Source: Bombardia bombarda
Lineage: Eukaryota > Ascomycota > Sordariomycetes > Sordariales > Lasiosphaeriaceae
Assembly (NCBI GenBank): GCA_030512295.1
Contig: JAULSR010000002.1
Span: 5,828,001 to 5,892,000, forward strand
DNA: 64,000 bases
Direction of reading: 5' to 3'
Below are positions 58,037 to 64,000 of the stretch, one piece after another. Position numbers and translations under genes: made by a program. The notes under the pieces are model-generated. The model had not been told where the DNA came from. It worked only from the letters and a program-made list of their open reading frames with translations, and did no database searches. Numbering within the stretch: the stretch's first letter is position 1; each line of letters begins with the position of its first letter.

Positions 58037-59388
58037 TCACGGCACAAATATCCTACTAAAACTAACCACCTCCCTCCGACAACAAACACACCTGTCAAAG
58101 TTATTCATCGCCAGCGACACCCGACAGTCGTCACAAAGACACAAGCACCGGCACGGCCACAGAATCACCGTCCGCGGCACGCACTGGCACACGACGCACT
58201 GCGGACTATCCGGGCCCATGCCCGACGCGCCCGTAGCCCAGCTGCTCGTATCACCACTACTACTACTGCTCTCCCCGGCCGCCGGCACAGACTGCTGCTG
58301 CCTTCTCATGAGCAAAATCTGCTCTAGCAGCTGCGCCTCCTCCTCGGGCGCCATCTGCTCCGGCCCCAGGCGGAACCTATGGCGGCGGCGGTATTGCTGC
58401 TGCTGCTGCTGCTGCTGGTGACCGGTGCTGCTACTCAGAATTACCTGGGCGCGCTGGCGCTGCTGGTACTGCCGGAAGCTGGCGCGGGTCATGACCCTGT
58501 CGGAGGCGAGGTGGGCGGCGAGCGCGCGGGCCTCGTCGCGCTCCTCGGGGGTCTGCGGGTGGAGCAGGCGCGCGAGGTCCGAGACGGCCATGGGGGAGTC
58601 TACGAGCGGGGTTGATTCGCGCGACCTTACGGTTGCGGCGAATGCGTTTATGTTGTTGGAGGCTGGAGAGCGCTGGGTGGGTGTGCGCTGTCCGTCATCG
58701 TTGTCAAAGTTGTCGTGGTCGGATTCCCACCTAAAGTCGTCGTCTGGAGACGAGGACTCGGTGGTGGAGATGACGCTTGTTGTGTCAAAGTCCGATTCTT
58801 CGTCTTCGTCTTCTTCTTCTGCCCCTCCTCCGGTAATGGAGCGCGGTCTATGGGTGGTAGGTGGGATATAGTCACCGCTTGTGTCTGTGTTACCCCACCA
58901 CCCACCATCCAGCCACCAGCCGTAAAGCTTCGAGTCGACCTCGGCCTCGTCGATAGGCTCAGGCCTGTTTTGTCTAGATTCACCCGTGTCTGCGCGCAGC
59001 CGTCGCCGCAGCTCAGCTTCCACATCAACTCGCTCGATATGCGGGATGGCAAACCCGTCCTCCGCAGTGGAGGACCGGCCCGACCTCACGCCGCCTTCTG
59101 CCCCCCGTGCTGCTGGCGTCTTCGTAGACGCTGGTGTCTCCGGCTTTGGTCTCTGTGAGAATCGACGGAGCCAACGAGGCGGGTTTCGCACACCACACAA
59201 GGTTACAAACCTGAGTATCGCAAGTGTCCAGAGGGTCAGAATAAGCCGACTGATGTTGATGACGTATTCCAACGCCATAATCCAGCGTCTGCTTCGTTCC
59301 GCGGCCCCGACGCCATCTCGGATCCGTCTGGTCGATTCGCTCATCCTCTTTGAAACCTTTTGCACCGCCCTCTCTCGGCCATATCCAC

Positions 59389-59449
<61 letters not shown>

Positions 59450-61204
59450 GCTGCTTGCCTGTCCATCCGTGGCTGGCGCGAAGCGTGCACTGGCGCCAGT
59501 CGAGTCAAAGCGCGAGGAGCCACGTTGAATTCTCAGCTCGTCGAGCTCGCGAAACCTCTCATCCTCCAGCCAGGTGTACTGCTTCATAATCACACGGCGA
59601 TCCTCGTGCAGATACACCGCCTCGCTGGCCATGGAGATGGCCCCGAATCCAGCTCGAAGGAGGGCCGTGTAAAAGTCCATATCCATCCGAATACGAATGT
59701 CGGACAGCGATACGTTGGCCTGCATGTTGTTGTGGGCACGAGCCAGGCGTTCCATGAGAGTCAGGCGCTGCTCGTCGGCCTCACATGTCTCTGGTGTTGC
59801 AACAGCTGAAAGCAGAAGAGTCAAGAGGTATATGAAGCCGCAGACGAATATTCCTATAAAAACGAGAACATGCGGGATGAAACCGATGATGCACACAGTC
59901 GGAAATCGTAGTAGCCCCTGTGCCTTCGGATCGTCGATGGAAAAGGCAAGGGCGCTCCACACGATGCTGCCCATGAAGCACAGGCCCCAGAAGCCGGTGT
60001 TGATAAGCCGGAATCTCGCCTGGAGGTTGAACAGCCCCAGAATATGGCTAGTAACATGGCTCATAGCGTTCAGAAAAGATATCAGCAGAACCTCAGGGGG
60101 CGTGTTGACTCTCCTCAGAATCATAGCGCGCGTCACGGCAACGGTCTGCCCCAGGGCTGCCGAAGAAGAAGAAGAAGAAGAAGAAGAAGCAGCACTCGCA
60201 CTATTCGCAAACAGGCCCCACCCCAACTGATTACTCACCGCGGCATCTGCCTCTGCAAACGAAAGAGAGTGTTCAAACAGCGTCATCCCCGTCTCCGCCG
60301 CAATCGGCTGTCCCTGAACGGTGCAAGACAGCACCTCGAGAAACTGGCTCAGACAGAAAGTCCCAAACAACGGCCACAGTATAGACAGCGACCCCACCAA
60401 ATCCGGCTGCTCCTGGCCATCCCACGGGACCATCCTCACCGCCTGACACGACTCCTGATCGCTCGCCCCAAACAGCAACGCCGAGCTCAGCCCATGCAGC
60501 ACCCCATTCGCCTGCGAAAACATCAAATCCGAGCTCTTGGTCGCATTCCCCCAGCGCAGCTCGGCAAAGTCAGCCGACGTCTGGCACTGGATCGAGCGCA
60601 GTATCCTCTGCGCCTGCAGGAGAAGCAGCACAATCGGCGGCAGCCGCAGCAGCGCGCGGACGTGCCACTTGAGCCGGAGCCGCCGGCGCGTCGCGGCGAA
60701 TATGTGCGTGCGGTTGAAGACGACGGCCATGGCGATGCAGCACAGCGCCCACCGGCTCGTGGCGTAGCTGAAGACGCTGCCCAGGCCCCTGGCGCCCTCC
60801 ATCGAGAAGCGCGAGGCGAACGCGGCGGGGTCGTCCTGATTGGCGATGGCGGCGGCGGCGGCGGCTGCGGCTGAGGGGCTCGATGTGCTTGTGGTGGTGG
60901 ACTGGAGGAGGGTCTCGGCGGCGTCGGCGATGGTGTGGAAGATGCCCGCGTCGGTGGACTCGGGGATGATGCGCTGCCCGCCGAAGCCGTCGACGGCGTC
61001 GGGGAGGGAGATGAAGGAGCCGAGCCGGCCGAGGCGCATGACCATGCGGGGGGCCGCGAGGACGAGGTCTTCGAGGGAGGGCGCGAGCTTGGTCATGGTC
61101 CACATTGTGAAGTTGCGCCAGACGGTTGAGTTGTCGAAGATGGCGGTGGCAGCCATGTTGCCGGTTATGGCATCGTGGGCGGCTGCTGCTGCTCCTTCGT
61201 CCAT
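58037..61204 (-). CDS. multi-span RING protein, Asi1/Asi3-like ubiquitin ligase
   Basis: One exon gives 1055 residues from 61204 (MDEGAAAAA); an in-frame Met at 61282 would add 26. The N-terminal half has about five to six membrane spans (for example SILWPLFGTFCLSQFLEVLS and FIPHVLVFIGIFVCGFIYLL). A long disordered region follows, with about 20 consecutive Asn. The last 55 residues form a RING: CVVCQCVPRTVILWPCRCLC, then CDDCRVSLAMNNFDRCVCCR. The position that is His in C3HC4 RINGs (as in PCRHLCLC of MGRN1-type) is Cys here, so all visible ligands are Cys. The architecture fits yeast Asi1/Asi3, inner-nuclear-membrane ERAD ligases; orthology is inferred, not shown. Confidence 0.8.
59390..59450. 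repeat. (GTT)20 coding microsatellite
   Basis: About 20 uninterrupted GTT units (AAC on the coding strand) encode a poly-Asn tract in the RING protein. The tract is likely length-variable. Confidence 0.92.
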
Positions 61205-61282
61205 GATGGGTGGTCGTCGGATGGGTGTCGGATTGGACTTGGCAGCTGAGAGCTGAGGGGCCCGAATTGGGGACAAGAACAA

Positions 61283-63272
61283 TGACGTTTGGCTCTATCT
61301 GAGGTAGGTGATGAAGATTAGAGGAGAGAAGACTCTCACGTAGGGCTGGCCGTATGTCTCATCTGATCTGTCGCTGGATCCAGCAAGGGACCTGCATCAC
61401 TTGAACTGCCAGGTGTAGAATTAGGAGATGGGAATGGGGATGGCACAGCACGATGCGGGAGGTGGTCGCGATGCTCAGGCGCGGGACCATCGGGTACCGT
61501 GGAGTTGCATCACCTTATCGCTGTTATGCTCACTTGGAATAATGGACCCATACGCTCATGCCGCATTGCGGTTCGTGCATTCATTAGTCTACTGTTCAAT
61601 GCTTCAGAGCAGGCCACCCCTAGCCCCATTGAGCCCATGGTCTCACCCGACGTCAACTCAGCACCTGCAAGTCGAGTGCTCTCTCTGACTGAAACAAAAG
61701 ATGATCGTATCTGCATTCTGCAACTTGAACACATCACTCACTTCGGACGTACAATTGATGTTCTAACCAGTACATATGAGGTTACAGAGGATAATAACCC
61801 CGACGGACCTCGAGATACGCAGCTGCCACGTCAATGGCTGGCAGCCATCGCCTTTGGCCTACAAGATATTCAAGGCAGTATGTACCCAGGTGCCTAGTGC
61901 TCAAGTTCTTCATACATGGAACTTGGCAAGTAGAGATTTGTCAAGATGACCAGATCAACCGACGGGCCGAACCGAGTCGAGGGCCTTGACCAATTCGTAG
62001 TACGAATATCTGCTCTTCGCATCGTGTCTCAGTTCGGGCACTCGACCCGATAGTTGACTCTGGGCCAGGGGTTGGGTGTCAAAAACGCCACGAAACTCAA
62101 TATCCCGAGAAGATGGGACAGCGGAAAGAAGGGCGGAAAGACGTCCTTTCCGGCATCGGCATCTGTCGGCTTAAAGCCCTTGCACTTCCCGGTCTCAATA
62201 TCTTTTCCAGTGGAAATGGGAGTACGATTGCACATTGCACTTTCCCTGGCTTTTTTCCCTCCAAATTCGCCGAGTTATCACATGAACACCGGTATCATAT
62301 TTCGAGTTACATCTCATTAAGTCTCTTTCTGTTTCCCAAATTTGTGAGTTAGAAAGATCCGGATACTACCTGACATCCGTTCACGTTCGTTCCCTAGCAC
62401 TGCCTTTCTTTGTTGCGGGTGATATGAAAGCAAAGACCGAAGATATCTACCACTGAGAGTTTTGGATCTTATACAGGGGCATCGGGGGAAAGGTTGCGAT
62501 ACCATCACTGCAGTCTTCTCTCAGTTGTTTCCAGCTCAACATGTATTGGTCGTCCAGTGACGAAGCATGGTATTGTTCTGAACCTGGCATCTATCCATTG
62601 ACAACTTACATGGTATCTTTTTGCAATAGCTTAGCCAAAGAAACCCTGACCGATGGCCGGACCTCCATTGATGTCCTTGTTCCGCTATCGCGGGCCGGTG
62701 TAAACCGCCACAATCCAGAACTACCTCAAGCTCGAGACAGGCACTTTCCTTCAACCAATCTTCCACACATATTCATCCCTTATCCGCCTAAAAAGGCATT
62801 CGTACCTAACAGCCCGATTGCCAGTTCGCCGATCATCGGTCCGGTGTGCCCCTGACCGCTCCTTTTCTTGTTGGTTGAAGTTGAGAGAGATTGTTTGCCA
62901 ATGACGAGAAGATCTACAGATTGAAGAGGTTGTCTACACCTTCCAACACCGTGGATGTCACCCCCCTATGGCGTTAATGCATCTCGGCAGTCAGTAAGAA
63001 GTGCGGGAGACTAAACCTGTACTCCAATGCGGATGAGTCCACAAGTCTTGTTAGACGCTCTTGTCCATGCTCTTTCTCCTGCACTTGAAGCCCCGCTTGG
63101 TCGTTGAGTCATCGCCCAATGCCAACCGACAACGGCAGGACTGTCGATTCTATATTGTTTAGAAGGCAGTCCAATACTATAGTTTATCTCTTAATCACGT
63201 CTCATCCTCTGTCATTGTCTCTGCCACCCATTCGTTTGCCTCGCTGCAGAATAAACTCTCTTTTCTTCCATC
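61283..63272. other. divergent intergenic, RING gene / MFS gene
   Basis: About 2 kb. A frame at 61499-61897 has no ATG near its start and no domain; a 104-codon frame at 62541-62855 is also unsupported. Promoters of both neighbours must lie here. Confidence 0.5.
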
Positions 63273-64000
63273 ATGAATGCCACTGGTCTCGCCCAAGATC
63301 CCCCATTGAGTTGGACCAATACCCAAGGGCTACAGGCCAGGCGTCCATAAACGCAGGTGGAGATGGAAACCAGGATGTGATTACGAATGTTGGCGGCAAT
63401 GCCCCTGAGAACCCCGCTGGGGAGGAAATCAGAAACGAAGCCGTTCTCGACAGCTCCTGGGCCGCTTGGAAAACCGTCATAGGCTCGACAGCCACCATCA
63501 CAGCGACCTTCGGAGTCATCAACTCCATCGGCACCTTCCAGTCATACCTAGCCACCCACCAGCTCCGCAACTACAACACGCAGCAAATCGGCTGGATAGC
63601 CAGCCTCAACATCTTCCTCTGCTTCTTCCTCGGTGTCCAGTTCGGCCCCTGGTTCGACCGCTGGGGGCCCCGATGGCTCATGGCCGGCGGCAGCCTCGCC
63701 TTCGTCCTTGGTATGCTCGGCATGTCCTTCGCCGGTTGTGACAACCCAGGAGGTGAGCGGGACACGTGCGACGACGACCAGCACAAGGCCCTCGGACTGC
63801 TCATGAGCATGTGGGGCGTCGCGTGTGGTATCTCCGCGGCCGTCCTCACGACGTCGGCAATGTCTGTCCTGCCGCACTGGTTCAAGGACAGGCTGGGGCT
63901 GGCGAACGGCATCGCCTTCGCCGGTAGTAGCCTCGGGGGCGTGGTGTTCCCGCTGGTCTTGAGGAAGGCGCTGGAGGAGCTGGGCTGGGGCTGGAGTGTG
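63273..64000 (+). CDS. MFS transporter, monocarboxylate-transporter-like, 5' part, with a one-base frame break
   Basis: The gene runs off the window. The long frame is a clear MFS N-half: spans in WKTVIGSTATITATFGVINS, IASLNIFLCFFLGVQFGPWF (motif A-like DRWGPRWL follows) and GGSLAFVLGMLGMSFAG, then HWFKDRLGLANGIAFAGSSL, a hallmark of the fungal MCT family. The ATG at 63273 (MNATGLAQDP) reads into a stop after 25 codons; the transporter frame upstream of the first span (IELDQYPRATGQASINAGGD) joins it only if one base is added, in or near a C5 run at 63300-63304. Alternatively the true start lies upstream behind an intron. The substrate is unknown. Confidence 0.75.

Noticed and set aside
61499..61897. 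132-codon plus-strand frame
   Set aside because: It begins at a GTG, has no ATG near its start, no splice partner and no known motif.

Overview
The window is nuclear DNA of a filamentous ascomycete (Pezizomycotina, most likely Sordariomycetes). It holds GC-rich single genes with short introns (mostly 42-120 nt, GTRNGT donors, YAG acceptors), many poly-A/Q/N/S low-complexity tracts, no operons, and an AT-rich island with C-to-T type decay. I do not assign a genus. Every gene call comes from reading the translation and splice signals by eye; no database search was made.

Layout: 1-3576 gene-free. 3577-7461: cystathionine beta-lyase and the Msp1 membrane AAA-ATPase, both minus. 8233-10071: monopolin-type kinetochore protein Csm1/Pcs1, plus. 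10555-16019: three minus genes, a xanthine dioxygenase (XanA type), a Zn2Cys6 regulator and an FSH-type serine hydrolase. 17085-18053: Arg/Ser/His-rich unknown. 18054-20555: gene desert with a clean solo LTR. 20556-22426: single-pass membrane protein with a Cys-rich ectodomain. 23704-26919: Fig4 lipid phosphatase. 26920-28802: AT-rich island with two related terminal-inverted-repeat elements and a stop-broken ORF. 28803-39324: Tti2, CCA-adding enzyme and the Gea/GBF1 Sec7 protein, all minus. 40422-42252: Anp1 mannosyltransferase. 44424-45374: exosome subunit Mtr3. 46792-49060: Ynd1-type apyrase. 49819-50436: Opi10/Hikeshi. 52180-61204: Nudix enzyme, Rpb8, Elp4, Sen34 and an Asi-like RING protein. 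63273-64000: 5' part of an MFS transporter.

Most genes are conserved housekeeping functions: RNA metabolism (CCA1, Sen34, Elp4, Mtr3, Rpb8), secretory pathway and glycosylation (Gea, Anp1, Ynd1), membrane quality control (Msp1, Asi-like) and PIKK/Hsp90 support (Tti2). The only part that looks like a dispensable metabolic unit is xanA, the regulator and the hydrolase at 10.5-16 kb. I see no rRNA, tRNA, CRISPR array or secondary-metabolite core gene.

The points most worth a second look are: (1) three otherwise intact genes (pcs1, cca1, MFS) that each lack exactly one base in or beside a C/G homopolymer, which looks like a systematic length error in the assembly; (2) a 921-bp inverted-repeat element with an internally deleted relative 160 bp away, carrying an ORF whose in-frame stops all fit mutated Gln codons; (3) a 494-bp solo LTR with a perfect 5-bp target duplication.
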